Numbered from the stretch's first letter, positions 27,441-36,687 are shown. The stretch: DNA of 48,047 nucleotides from Plectonema cf. radiosum LEGE 06105 (GCF_015207665.1 NZ_JADEWL010000045.1:1-48047); one strand, 5' to 3'. Notes: generated by a model from the letters alone, not told the origin. Translations and numbers: made by a program.

Positions 27441-28872
27441 GCGAAAGACGAGTTTTTAATTGTTGTTGTTCGGGGTTTACGGGAAAATCTCTAAAGATAT
27501 CCAATCCGATGACTCGTGGTTGATGAGGTTCAAGTTTTGTGAATAATTTATTTAATGCACTATCGGCTAAAGACCCTTTTCTATTCTGCTGCTCGGCTAG
27601 TCCAAAATCTGTTTCTTTTATTCCTACCACTAATAATCTTTGATCGGGTGGTTGATCAAATCGCGATCGCATTAGTTGGTCGTAAGTTTGCAATTCCCAT
27701 TTTTGCAAAATTCCCAGTCGTCGGACTCCCATTACCAAAGTTGTAATGAGTAAAGTGGTTAATAGCAATGTTCTCCAACTTTTGAAGGGTAAGTTAGTTG
27801 ATTGCTTCCATTGCATTGGTTTGATTGTAGGATGCTCACATATTATAGGTAGCCAACTAGCACCGGGATATTCGGCTTCTAATCCTTGTAGTTGTTCTCT
27901 AGCTGTACGAACAGCGTTATATATAGACTCCCCTCCAGAAAAAGTGATCAGAAAATCCTTTAAAAATTGTTGAGCCACAAAATCCGGTACGGGTTCTTTC
28001 ATGACAATTATTTGTCCAATATGCAAATCCTGTAATTCCGGTACCAATCCCAATCCATCGCAAGAATTAAAAATTGCTAGTTGTAAACCGTTACTCACAG
28101 CATTTCTCAAAGCATAGCGTAGTTGTGCAATGGTCAAACTATCTTCTCCATTCAGATATATTCTCCCTGTATCTGCTTCGCTGTGACTATGACCTGCAAA
28201 AAATAAAATATTCCAATTTTGGTTCCACAGTTGTTCGCTTATATCTTGTGGTCTAGGTTGGACTAAAAAGGTTGTATTGGCATTATTTAAATTTTCTAAC
28301 AATTGTTTATCTTGATTAATATCAATTCCATCACTATTACCTAAAATTGCTAAAATCTTAATTTTATTCCTATAGATAGATGTTTGCGGTACAGATATTT
28401 GTTCTAAATTATCAGCACTTAAAGTAACTTCTGCTTTGGGATAATCACGGTCAATTAAATCCCATAAATGCCAAGGAAGTTTTTTCAATTGTATGGAGTC
28501 GGTACTAATTAAAACTCGTATTTCATCGGATGGCATCAAATATTTTAACAATTTTTCGCGAGCGAGACGAAATGATTCGCTCTGAAGCCATTGATTAAAA
28601 CAATTACGTAATTCACAGGCTTTTTGATAACAATCTTGTCTATTTTGAGAGAGGGAACCGTAAACAATTCTATTAACTTTAATACGAGTCAGTTTACTTA
28701 AATTTCCAGACATAGAATACCATTGTTCTATTGCTGTTACCATCTGTGGTGTAGCAGGTAAACTACAAGTAACTTCTATGGTTGGACGTGCATTTTCACA
28801 CCCAATTTCGAGTCTGACTCGGACTCCCGTTTCCAAATTACCATCGAGTTTAAGTACAACTAATTTTCTCAT
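27427..28872 (-). pseudogene. CHAT-CHASE2 protein truncated within CHASE2
   Basis: A 481-residue frame. Residues ~1-340 are a CHAT domain with His228 (FFAGHSHS) and Cys271 (NSCDG), both caspase-type catalytic residues present. A membrane segment lies at ~365-383 (LLLTTLLITTLVMG). A CHASE2 extracytoplasmic sensor domain begins at ~395 (GILQKWELQTYDQLMRSRFD) but stops at residue ~478, just after the FRDFPV segment. The intact homologue at 44,627 continues ~270 residues further with three more membrane segments. The protease half could still be made and would be membrane-tethered but sensor-less. Heptamer-like GTTATCAGTTAACAG lies just upstream. It is divergent from the sigma-like gene at 29,224. 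Confidence 0.8.
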
Positions 28873-29223
28873 CGGTCAGTTATCAGTTAACAGTACAGTT
28901 ATAATATTATCCTTACAAACCAGATATGGAGGAAAAAACAGAATCAATCATCGTAATCATTTTTGAAGCTGTTGCGGAATCATAAAATACGAAAGTGTAT
29001 TTTGATGGGTTATCATAACAAGCCCCAAATTAAGCGAATTATCTATAAGCGTTTTAAGAGTGTTAGTGAAGGGTGTCCTTTATGACATACAGTGAACAGT
29101 AAACAGTTATCTATTGATATGCTCCCTATCTTATCTCTGAGCATACAGCAAGTTCGGGGATTGATAACTGATTTAATGCTTGACGCTTTGAGGGTATTGT
29201 AAAACATTTTCGTATATGATTTT
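28873..29223. promoter_or_regulatory. Divergent intergenic region between CHAT-CHASE2 and sigma-like genes
   Basis: A 351-bp region between start codons of opposite polarity, so both promoters should be here. It contains CAGTTATCAGTTAACAG adjacent to the CHAT start, and the inverted pair TATGCTCC...GAGCATA near 29,118-29,146. No sigma-factor consensus could be identified with confidence. Confidence 0.4.
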
Positions 29224-29889
29224 ATGAATCAGTTAGATTTAAAATTGCGAGAGCTGATTGCATCTGTTCAACAGTTACCACCTAAAAGTTTGGAGCGTCA
29301 GCAAATTTTGGCTGAGGTGTATTTATTAGTGATGAAATCTGGCAAACTGTGGAAAGAACATACATGGTACTATAATGATGCTCTCCAAGAAATGTGGGAA
29401 TATTGTTGCGAACATTCGGAAGAATATAACCCTGAGATTAAAAGTCCGATTGTTTGGCTTGATGATGAACTAAAAAAACGATTGAGGAGAATGCGAGACG
29501 GTAAAAATAGACAGCAACGACGGTTTATTACAGCAATACAAACAGAACAAGGAATCATAATTAACCCTATAGATGGTATAGTAGCCCCTCCAGACATTGA
29601 ATCAGTGATGGAAATTTGGCAAAAAACCATTTCATGGGTGCAGAATGATTCAAATGAACGATTACGCAATATTTGTTTCCGAAAACGTCCCGAAATCAAC
29701 GCTCAGACTTTAATTTTACGACGACTTCCTCCAGATACACCTTCTTGGCAAACCATTGCCTTAGAATTTAAACTAAATCCACAAGAAGCAAAAGATTTAC
29801 CTAAATTTTACAATCGTAAATGCTTGCCTCTGTTAAGGGAATTCGGTTTATCTCAAGGTTATATAGAAGAAATCAGATATTGTTTGTAG
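29224..29889 (+). CDS. Sigma-70-like protein linked to DUF1822 (nifK-element copy)
   Basis: A 221-residue protein of the cyanobacterial sigma-like group that neighbours DUF1822 genes. It shows a helical region typical of sigma region 2 (SGKLWKEHTWYYNDALQEMW and YNPEIKSPIVWLDDELKKRL) and a C-terminal helix-turn-helix-like part (PPDTPSWQTIALEFKLNPQE). Cyanobacterial relatives are annotated as sigma-70 family, though the homology is weak. The gene starts with ATG at 29,224 without a strong ribosome site. It is divergent from CHAT-CHASE2 and followed after 32 bp by DUF1822 on the same strand. A larger 491-residue counterpart heads the equivalent cassette at 41,448. DNA binding and transcription control are inferred. 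Confidence 0.6.
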   Translation: MNQLDLKLRELIASVQQLPPKSLERQQILAEVYLLVMKSGKLWKEHTWYYNDALQEMWEYCCEHSEEYNPEIKSPIVWLDDELKKRLRRMRDGKNRQQRRFITAIQTEQGIIINPIDGIVAPPDIESVMEIWQKTISWVQNDSNERLRNICFRKRPEINAQTLILRRLPPDTPSWQTIALEFKLNPQEAKDLPKFYNRKCLPLLREFGLSQGYIEEIRYCL

Positions 29890-29921
29890 CGGCACTAAAC
29901 AAACCCGAAAAACCCAGTGTC

Positions 29922-30845
29922 ATGAATAAAAATAACCAATTTCCAACTGAGGATTGGTCAATTCCGGTACCACTAACATCAGAGATTTTACAGATAGCAG
30001 AGCAATTTGCTCAAGAGCAGTCAATTCCTAGGAAAGCACAACAGGTTTATCTCAATACTATTGCTGTATGTGCTGTGAATAACTATTTACGTATTCTGGG
30101 GATTCCCACTAATCTCACAGCCGGGGATAGTTGGAATTCTGCGGTACGTTTAGTTGAAGATGTAGCAGATTTATGGATAACTGGTAAAGGGAGTTTAGAA
30201 TGTCGTCCAATTCAATCAGGGACTTTAACTTGTTCGATTCCTCCTTTGATTGGTTTGGAAAAAATCGGCTATTTAATAGTTGAGATTGATCGAGAAGATA
30301 AACAAGCTATATTACGAGGATTTACGGCAAATAAACAATTAAGCGGGGTTTTATCTATAGATAAATTGAATTCTCTTGAAGATTTGCCCGCATACCTCGA
30401 TAAACTTAGACCATTAGTAAATCTAAGTCAATGGTTGAGAAATATTTTTGAAACTGGTTGGGAGACTACAGAAATTTTAGGTAAACAAGTAAATCAGCCT
30501 GCTTTCGCTTTTAGAAGTAAATTAAAAATAAATCATTTGCAGCGTTGTAAGCTGTTAGAATTAGGACACAAAGGTGAATTGATAGCTTTGATTGTGACAA
30601 TCACTTCAGAATTGAAATCAAATATTAATATTGTTGTCGAACTCAAGCCTGCTTCCAGTCAAATTTACCTACCTGCCAACCTACAATTAATATTATTAGA
30701 TGAGGAACAACAACCAATAATAGATACAAAAACTAAAGAAGCCAATCAGCATATCCAGTTAGATTTGACTGCTGAACCGGGAGAGCATTTTACTATTAAG
30801 GTACTCAAGGGAGAGGTGACTTTCACTGAAAACTTTATCGTTTAG
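29922..30845 (+). CDS. DUF1822 family protein (nifK-element copy)
   Basis: A 307-residue protein starting at MNKNNQFPTEDWSIPVPLTS (the frame stays open further upstream, but this ATG clears the preceding gene by 32 bp). Family features visible are the N-terminal helix-rich part with QQVYLNTIAVCAVNNYLRIL, a W-rich middle (VNLSQWLRNIFETGWETTEI) and a C-terminal beta-rich block, VELKPASSQIYLPANLQLIL, ending VTFTENFIV. The C-terminal half aligns by eye with the DUF1822 protein at 42,910. Function is unknown. It is consistently next to sigma-like and CHASE2 genes in this window, so an adaptor or regulator role is plausible. No membrane segment is present. Confidence 0.8.
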   Translation: MNKNNQFPTEDWSIPVPLTSEILQIAEQFAQEQSIPRKAQQVYLNTIAVCAVNNYLRILGIPTNLTAGDSWNSAVRLVEDVADLWITGKGSLECRPIQSGTLTCSIPPLIGLEKIGYLIVEIDREDKQAILRGFTANKQLSGVLSIDKLNSLEDLPAYLDKLRPLVNLSQWLRNIFETGWETTEILGKQVNQPAFAFRSKLKINHLQRCKLLELGHKGELIALIVTITSELKSNINIVVELKPASSQIYLPANLQLILLDEEQQPIIDTKTKEANQHIQLDLTAEPGEHFTIKVLKGEVTFTENFIV

Positions 30846-30897
30846 CAAGCATTTATTACTCATAAAAAAATACTCAATACATCGACGAGGTACATCT

Positions 30898-31263
30898 ATG
30901 TTTATACAGAATAATCCTGCGAAAAATATGACTCAAAATCAATCTTTGTTATCCCTAAGAGTATGGCGATCGCCATTGCTCGGATTAGTAAATTTATTAG
31001 TTATGGGTGGAACAATTGTATTCGGCGGAGAATTGGTGTTAGGAGAAGATACCCCGACTCCGGAAAATCGATGTTTGATTCCAGGATGCCCACCAATGTG
31101 CGTTCCCCTAGAAGCGTGCAAGCCACCTGCTCCAGCAGAGCCAATTGTCCAAAAAATAATACAATTGTATCCAGCAGCAGTAGAACAACTGCAAAAAGAT
31201 GATCCACAAGCGATAGAAAAGTTATATCAAGGTGATAGAAAAACATGGCTCTTTCGTACATAA
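30898..31263 (+). pseudogene. Short exported protein truncated by a MITE
   Basis: A 121-residue frame with a hydrophobic N-terminal segment (LLGLVNLLVMGGTIVFGGEL, ~27-46) that could be a signal peptide or anchor. A Cys/Pro-rich stretch with CLIPGCPPMCVPLEAC follows, then a helical part (IIQLYPAAVEQLQKDDPQAI). The last residues, WLFRT, are encoded by the left inverted repeat of the MITE that begins at 31,247, so the native C-terminus has been lost. It lies 52 bp after DUF1822 and probably belongs to the same transcription unit. The four cysteines suggest an extracytoplasmic location. Family not recognised. Confidence 0.55.
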
Positions 31264-31441
31264 CGTGCTTAATTTTTCATGAAGGTCGATAATTTTGTTT
31301 AAAATCAAGGCTTACAAGCAGTTATGGTCTAAATCTCAGCTTGAAAAGGTGTTTTGAAGTTAATAATGGCTGTAAGCAAATACCAGCAAAGGTTTCAAGA
31401 TTATTTTTCAGCCAATTTAGCACGCTAAGTACGGAAGAGCC
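31247..31441. mobile_element. MITE with 23-bp terminal inverted repeats
   Basis: The 23 bp at 31,247-31,269 (beginning GGCTCTTTCGTAC) recur as reverse complement at 31,419-31,441 with three mismatches, and the similarity extends a few bases inward. The 150-bp interior has no frame. It ends the exported-protein gene, supplying its stop codon. Target duplication is not clean. The ends look like those of an insertion sequence whose transposase is not in this window. Confidence 0.75.
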
Positions 31442-31455
31442 GGAAAAATTATATA

Positions 31456-31485
31456 GAGACGTGATATTGCAACGTCTCTATTTTT
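31456..31485 (+). terminator. Intrinsic terminator-like hairpin
   Basis: A GAGACGT...ACGTCTC stem followed by ATTTTTTT directly downstream of the MITE. It is a relative of the GAGACGTAGCA hairpins and the only one with a clear run of T, so it could end the sigma-like/DUF1822 transcript. The rest of the gap up to 31,774 holds a palindromic repeat and no gene. Confidence 0.55.
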
Positions 31486-31560
31486 TTATGGTTACATCAT
31501 GTCCGGTTAAACACTTGTAATCAAGTTAGCTGGGGAATACTTAACAATTACCCATTACCA

Positions 31561-31615
31561 GTCGTCGGTACGGGAACTGTGCAACGGCTTCCGCGTAACC
31601 GGCGTTTCCCGGTCA
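31561..31615. repeat. Palindromic repeat, left copy of an inverted pair
   Basis: GTCGTCGGTACGGGAACTG and CAACGGCTTCCGCGTAACC, followed by GGCGTTTCCCGG, match the reverse complement of 35,079-35,136 with a few changes. The two copies flank the haloperoxidase-RTX segment in opposite orientation. Confidence 0.8.
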
Positions 31616-31774
31616 ACATGATATTATAGATTAATTCAGGAGTAAGTATTGACAGAATCATCAAAGTATGGGAATAAATATTATTTTCCTGTTATCCAAA
31701 TTGCGATCGCGTAGTGCAAGGGAGGCGATCGCAATTTAGGTGAAACAGATTCTACAAGGGAAAAGGAATATTAA

Positions 31775-33385
31775 TTAACCAAAGTTATCAAACACAAAAT
31801 TACCGATATTTTCACCGACACTGACACCATCTACATTTGCAGCGTTAATATGAACTCCACCAAAAAGACGACTATCAGCATTTTCATCAGCAGCTTGGGA
31901 AAAACTACCATATGAACGAGAAACACCTGGTAATTCTTGAGAAGGAATCTCAAAACTGGTATTATCGCCAAAAAAGCCAGCCAGAATAGCACTAGCTGCA
32001 CCACCAAAAACAGAATGTCCGGATATGTAATCGGGAAATGGAGGAGTATCTAATAAAGGTTCCCAATTTGGATCAGCAATAGTATTCGGATTATTATCTG
32101 CGTCGGCTTCTCGAATTGCAGTTATGGGACGAAGTTGTTCGTAGACATACTTTGCGTCCCATGCTGCAATCCCTGCATCAGCTAAACCAGTATTTAACAC
32201 TGCAAATAACTTGGCATTATCTTCTAAAGAGTTACCTTTATCTAATGCCACCTCTTGAGCAATTTGATTCCACTGACCAGGTGGTCTAAATGAATCATTA
32301 CGGTCATAAGCCCAAAATAGGGCGATTTCAGTTTGGTCTGCGTTACGAGTGGTACTATTTTCTGCACCCAATTCCTTGACTTGATTTAGCTGTGTCGCGT
32401 AAAAAGGACTGTTGTATTGCGGAAATGTATTGGGACGAAATTGATTACCGCTTTCCAAGACAAATGGAGTCACTCCTCCCCAATCTGGGAATAATGCTTC
32501 GTCTACAAAACCGGGTATTTGATCTGTGGTGTCACCATCACTAAAAGTAAATTGCCAATCACCTATACCATTTCCCGGTGTAAAGGGTACTTGTGCGGTT
32601 GCTGAACCATCATTTTGACGTTCGTTGATTATGTTGTCAGCAGCTTGTTTTCCTAGTTCAAACCCATTGTCCTTTGCTTCACTATCAGGAATTGCTTCAA
32701 GAAAATCGTTTCGTAAGCTTTGAATTGTAGATGCTTGTGTAGGAAACAAATCAATTAAAGTTTCAGAAGCTGCTCCCACTACCGCAGCTTCGTCAGATGC
32801 ATCTGGTGCTTGCAAAACAGCATCATAAATTGCTTGGTGAACAATTGCTTGTTGATGTGCTGCTAATGGGGGTGGAGTTCCATCACCACCATCTTTTCCA
32901 GTAGCTTGGATGGTGTTTAAGAGAATCGAATTCCATTGAATAACAGCGTCACCTTGAGTAATTAATTCAGCGTCTGAAATTATGCTTCCAGTATCTTCAT
33001 TACCCGGTTCTACCTCTGCAAATAGATAATATAAACCTGGAGAAACAACACTAGCAGTGCGAAAATCAGACCCTGCGAAATCGATAGTTAAAGTTTGAAA
33101 TTCTCCGGGAGCTAGAGTAATGTTGTCTTGTTTAAGAGTACCTAAAAGTTCATCAGTACCTTTGAGCAAATCATTTCCATCTGCACTTACATCGTCTATT
33201 TTGTTGAGATTATTTAAATCTAATACTTTATCGGTAGAAGCATAAAGTTTTAGGTCTAAAGGTGCGTTAAAATCTGTATTTCCTTGATTGGTAATAGTAA
33301 CTTCAACTTTACCTTGTTCGTCAGGAAAAATTGTTGGTGTTTGAATTACTTCACCGAAATCAACAGTTAAATTTGCGTCACTCAT
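31775..33385 (-). CDS. Vanadium-dependent haloperoxidase with N-terminal CARDB-like domain
   Basis: A 536-residue enzyme. Residues ~10-125 are a CARDB-like beta-sandwich (VEVTITNQGNTDFNAPLDLK). Residues ~145-536 are the PAP2/vanadium haloperoxidase fold with Lys412 and Arg419 (KYVYEQLRP), Ser455-Gly456-His457 (PDYISGHSVF) and Arg506 with His512 (SRLFGGVHIN). All vanadate ligands are thus present. It is distinct from the first haloperoxidase at 13,894, so the element carries two different ones. A strong ribosome site AGAGGAGA precedes the ATG. The CARDB domain and the neighbouring RTX gene suggest it works outside the cytoplasm, although no signal peptide is visible; type I secretion is possible. 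Halide preference unknown. Confidence 0.92.
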   Translation of the reverse strand: MSDANLTVDFGEVIQTPTIFPDEQGKVEVTITNQGNTDFNAPLDLKLYASTDKVLDLNNLNKIDDVSADGNDLLKGTDELLGTLKQDNITLAPGEFQTLTIDFAGSDFRTASVVSPGLYYLFAEVEPGNEDTGSIISDAELITQGDAVIQWNSILLNTIQATGKDGGDGTPPPLAAHQQAIVHQAIYDAVLQAPDASDEAAVVGAASETLIDLFPTQASTIQSLRNDFLEAIPDSEAKDNGFELGKQAADNIINERQNDGSATAQVPFTPGNGIGDWQFTFSDGDTTDQIPGFVDEALFPDWGGVTPFVLESGNQFRPNTFPQYNSPFYATQLNQVKELGAENSTTRNADQTEIALFWAYDRNDSFRPPGQWNQIAQEVALDKGNSLEDNAKLFAVLNTGLADAGIAAWDAKYVYEQLRPITAIREADADNNPNTIADPNWEPLLDTPPFPDYISGHSVFGGAASAILAGFFGDNTSFEIPSQELPGVSRSYGSFSQAADENADSRLFGGVHINAANVDGVSVGENIGNFVFDNFG

Positions 33386-33655
33386 AAGTATCTCCTCTTT
33401 TTTCTTTTTTTGTATGATGGATTAAGCAGATAGATTATATTGAGAAAAATCCATTTTTCTAGTAATAATTAATCACAATTTAACTTGCTTATCACTTATT
33501 ACTAGAAAACTCTTATTGATAGGACTTACCCGATGAACCGCACCCGATGGGTGAATGTCACAATAGAGGGGTTAGTGCATGATACTACAAGCTGCTTATT
33601 TTTACCTTTAAGATAGTTGAAAGTGTCAGACAACGCCATAAAAATGTGCCAGAGA

Positions 33656-34921
33656 CTAGACAAAAACAAATTGAGTAGTATCATTTAGACTCAGAGTCTC
33701 AACTGATATTTCCTGAACAAGAGCAATTAATTCGGATGTATTTTGTCCTTCATTTAAAAATATTGCCGTACCAGAGATATTATCAATAGGAGATGTACCC
33801 AAAGAATACATACTCTCTGAACCTGCTAATTGAATTTTATCGGCACCACGAATCACACCATCACCAACAAAACCAAAATCAGTAATTAAAGCATAATCCC
33901 CAATGCCATTGCTGTCGATGTTGCTATTGTTATAGAGAACTACATCTTGAATCACAACATCATTCCCATTTTCATCTCTACCGTTAGCTTCAGCAAGTCC
34001 TAAAACAAAAGTGTCGTTGTCTCTACCACCAGTTAAAGTATCTCTCTCCCCAAAACCAAATCCTAATTCTGAACGACCAAAAAAATCTGTATCAGTACCA
34101 ATTAACTTATCCTTACCTCTTCCACCCTTAAGTTCATCATTACCTTGTCCACCAGTAAGTTCGTCGCTTCCTTGATTTCCTTCTAGGATGTCATTTCCCT
34201 TACCACCATAAACTTTGTCGTTACCACCTCCACCAATTACAGTATCATCACCACCGACAGTTGAAAAAGGTTCTCCCTCAAAACTATCACCGTAAAGAGT
34301 ATCTTCTCCTTGATTTCCATAAACTAAATCGTTACCATCTCCACCTTCAGCATAATCATTTCCATCTCCACCATAAATAGTATCTTCACGGTCTTGCCCA
34401 TAAAGGATATCATCTCCCTCGTTGCCATAAATAGTATCATTACCGCTTCCAATTAAGCTGGAATTTTCACTAGCAGAATAGTCTCCAAAAATCAGATCAA
34501 CTCCGGCATTTCCTTCGATAACATCATTTTCACCTCCACCACTAATAATGTCATCTCCAGCTTGACCAAAAATTTCGTCATCGCCACCCAGAGCGATAAT
34601 ATTATCGTTTATATCAGTACCGATAATTGTTTCACCATTGGGAGTACCGATGATTCTATTCAAACCAGAAATAGTACTATCAGTTGTGGGTACTTGTAAA
34701 TCTGGTTCAAATCCTGGTGTTTGACTTGGAGGTGGTTGTAATGCTTCAGATTCTTGTTGCTGGAGGATTTCTAACCTAGTTTGTTGCTCTGGAGTCAATT
34801 GGATACCTACTGGTTGAGTAGATTCAAAAATCGCCTCTTGTGTTGCACTAGGTTGTTCGCCTTCTGCTTCTGCGACTGCTTCAAGTTGTAATTCTTGTTC
34901 TAATGTTAGATTTTCTGTCAT
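33656..34921 (-). CDS. RTX-type calcium-binding repeat protein
   Basis: A 421-residue acidic protein with no N-terminal signal peptide. Residues ~1-90 are Gln/Glu-rich (LEQELQLEAVAEAEGEQPSA). Residues ~95-275 hold at least ten glycine-rich nonapeptides of the GGxGxDxxx kind (GGDGNDYAEGGDGNDLVYGN), which form a calcium-binding beta-roll. The C-terminal ~130 residues are a beta-rich tail with ERDTLTGGRDNDTFVLG, as in haemolysin-type cyanobacterial proteins, and may contain the type I secretion signal. A GAGGG ribosome site precedes the ATG. It is 270 bp upstream of the haloperoxidase on the same strand, so co-expression and co-secretion are plausible. Confidence 0.88.
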   Translation of the reverse strand: MTENLTLEQELQLEAVAEAEGEQPSATQEAIFESTQPVGIQLTPEQQTRLEILQQQESEALQPPPSQTPGFEPDLQVPTTDSTISGLNRIIGTPNGETIIGTDINDNIIALGGDDEIFGQAGDDIISGGGENDVIEGNAGVDLIFGDYSASENSSLIGSGNDTIYGNEGDDILYGQDREDTIYGGDGNDYAEGGDGNDLVYGNQGEDTLYGDSFEGEPFSTVGGDDTVIGGGGNDKVYGGKGNDILEGNQGSDELTGGQGNDELKGGRGKDKLIGTDTDFFGRSELGFGFGERDTLTGGRDNDTFVLGLAEANGRDENGNDVVIQDVVLYNNSNIDSNGIGDYALITDFGFVGDGVIRGADKIQLAGSESMYSLGTSPIDNISGTAIFLNEGQNTSELIALVQEISVETLSLNDTTQFVFV

Positions 34922-35505
34922 TGTTTTTCCCTCATTAATGATGTGTCATGAACAATTACAATAACTAATCAATGCAAATAGTTCTCTAAAACTAATTCGC
35001 AATTAATTACTAAACTACGTAGAAACACATGATTGATGCAAATTCTTCAGAAAGCCAACTTTAACAGGATAAAACTTACCGGGGAACGCCGGCCCTCCTT
35101 ACGCGGAAGCCGTTGTACGGCTCCCGTACCGACGACTATTTGTTAGTTTTACGAACAGTTGATTTCTGGCGAATTACTTATTCAAAATATAAATTCAACT
35201 TTCACACAATATTCAGATTAAGCTGACTTATATCTCTAGAGATTTATCTGATGAGCTAGAGCTTTATAGGGCTTTACTCTCTTTTATTTAAAACTATATT
35301 CTGTGAATGTCAATACATTTTTCCAAGTTTAAATCACATAATTCTCTTAATTATGTTTTTGAGAAAATTAAAATATTCTTAAAATATTCTTAAATTATCT
35401 TTAAATTTGAATAACTTTGAAAATATTCAGCTTTAGCTTGCGAAAAAATGGTTTTAGTGACGTAGTAACTAATGACATGGGTGGGAAAGGAAAGGAAAAC
35501 AAACA
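34922..35505. promoter_or_regulatory. Divergent spacer between RTX and HTH genes
   Basis: A 584-bp AT-rich region. It contains the right copy of the palindromic repeat (35,079-35,136) and a short direct repeat TTAAAATATTCTTAAAATATT near 35,367-35,395. No gene is visible. It should carry the promoters of the leftward RTX/haloperoxidase pair and the rightward HTH gene. Confidence 0.45.
35079..35136. repeat. Palindromic repeat, right copy of an inverted pair
   Basis: Reverse complement of the repeat at 31,561-31,615, with a small internal difference (GGCCCTCCTTACGCGG versus GGTTACGCGG). Together they enclose the haloperoxidase and RTX genes. Confidence 0.8.
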
Positions 35506-36030
35506 ATGAAAATTGGGTATTGCTCAACTAAAAACCAACCATTTCCCAATCAAAACTACTGTCTGACAACGGAGGAAACGATGAAGATAGCTAAAAGTTT
35601 GTATTTAACATCTTCCCAACGCCAGATATTGCAAAAAAGTTTAGAATATAATTTACGTCCTGAATTTCGTCGTCGAATTCATATTATGCTACTTGCGGAT
35701 GCAGGTGAATCTCAAACAAATATATGTAAAAAACTAGGTTGTTCACATGAGGCTGCCCGGCACTGGATTTGTATGTTAAAAACAAATCGGTTTTATAAAT
35801 GGGATGATTCTCCTATCGGAAGACCTAAGATAGTGAGCGAAAAATATATTCAACGGTTACAAGAATTAGTAATTAATAGTCCGCGAGAATATGGTTATGC
35901 ATTTGAAAGATGGACGGCAGAATGGTTAAAAAAACATTTAGCAAAAGAACTAGGAATTAGTATTAGTAACTATCATATTACTCGGTTACTAAAATCAATG
36001 GGACTTTCTACTGTAAACAAGAATAAATAA
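35506..36030 (+). CDS. Helix-turn-helix protein (IS630-type N-terminal domain), stand-alone
   Basis: A 174-residue protein. A second Met at codon 26 (MKIAKSLYLTSSQRQILQKS) may be the real start, since the first 25 residues look unrelated. The region ~30-130 is a homeodomain-like helix-turn-helix with ESQTNICKKLGCSHEAARHW, then GRPKIVSEKYIQRLQELV and a second winged element ending LGISISNYHITRLLKSMGLS. This is the DNA-binding half of IS630-type transposases, but no DDE domain follows and the frame closes naturally. Such stand-alone proteins occur in cyanobacteria. It is either a domesticated regulator or a transposase remnant, and I lean to regulator. Confidence 0.65.
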   Translation: MKIGYCSTKNQPFPNQNYCLTTEETMKIAKSLYLTSSQRQILQKSLEYNLRPEFRRRIHIMLLADAGESQTNICKKLGCSHEAARHWICMLKTNRFYKWDDSPIGRPKIVSEKYIQRLQELVINSPREYGYAFERWTAEWLKKHLAKELGISISNYHITRLLKSMGLSTVNKNK

Positions 36031-36059
36031 AATAAATAATTGAGATTAAAGAGTACTTA

Positions 36060-36629
36060 TTAGAGCCAATTTCCAACCAAAATAAAAGAAGACCAAAAAT
36101 AAGGAATACTATATTCTTCTTGGTTTAATAAAGCTAATTGAGCATGACGTAAAGCTTGTGATTTAGTGATATGAGGTTTGTTCAATTCGTGATAAAAATG
36201 ACTATAAATTAGGTAAGCATCTTGCCAAGTGGTTATTGCATTTTCAAATTCTCCTTGTGCAAATTGCAATTTTCCTTTAACATCTAATGATTGTGCATAA
36301 ATCTTAGAGATTTTATTTTTTGGTAAAGATTGCAATAAACTAAGTGAATGATTGATAGTTTTTTCAGCTTTTTGCCATTGTGCTAATTTTTGATACCCTA
36401 AAGAGAGATTACTTAAAGCTATGGCTTGATATTTTGAAACTGCTTGTTTTAATAATTCTATTGCTTTGTCAAATCTTCCTATTTCATAAAATTTTTTACC
36501 TTGTTCAATTAAATTTTGTGTTGGTAAAGAGTTGATAAATGGAGGTGTTGCTAAAACCGGCGGCAATCCTGTTAAAATTAATGATATTAATAATATTAAA
36601 ATTAAATGTTTTAATCTTTTGATTAACAT
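36060..36629 (-). pseudogene. TPR-CHAT protein lacking the CHAT catalytic core (in-frame deletion)
   Basis: Starting at MLIKRLKHLILILLISLILT (a signal peptide), the protein has ~100 residues of TPR-type helices (LIEQGKKFYEIGRFDKAIEL; AIALSNLSLGYQKLAQWQKA). It then jumps at about residue 143 into HFYHELNKPHITKSQALRHA, ending PYFWSSFILVGNWL. That last part is the C-terminal end of a CHAT domain. The middle of CHAT with the His and Cys residues is missing, so the caspase-like activity is lost. An upstream Met (frame from 36,671) is less likely because it adds residues before the signal. It may persist as an exported TPR protein. Confidence 0.65.
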
Positions 36630-36687
36630 CTTAATAATGAGTTGACAGTTGACAGGACACAGGGAACACACTTCACTGTCAACTGAT

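Noticed and set aside
31001-31261. A minus-strand 86-residue frame opposite the exported protein
   Set aside because: Antisense shadow with no start context and high hydrophobicity by chance.
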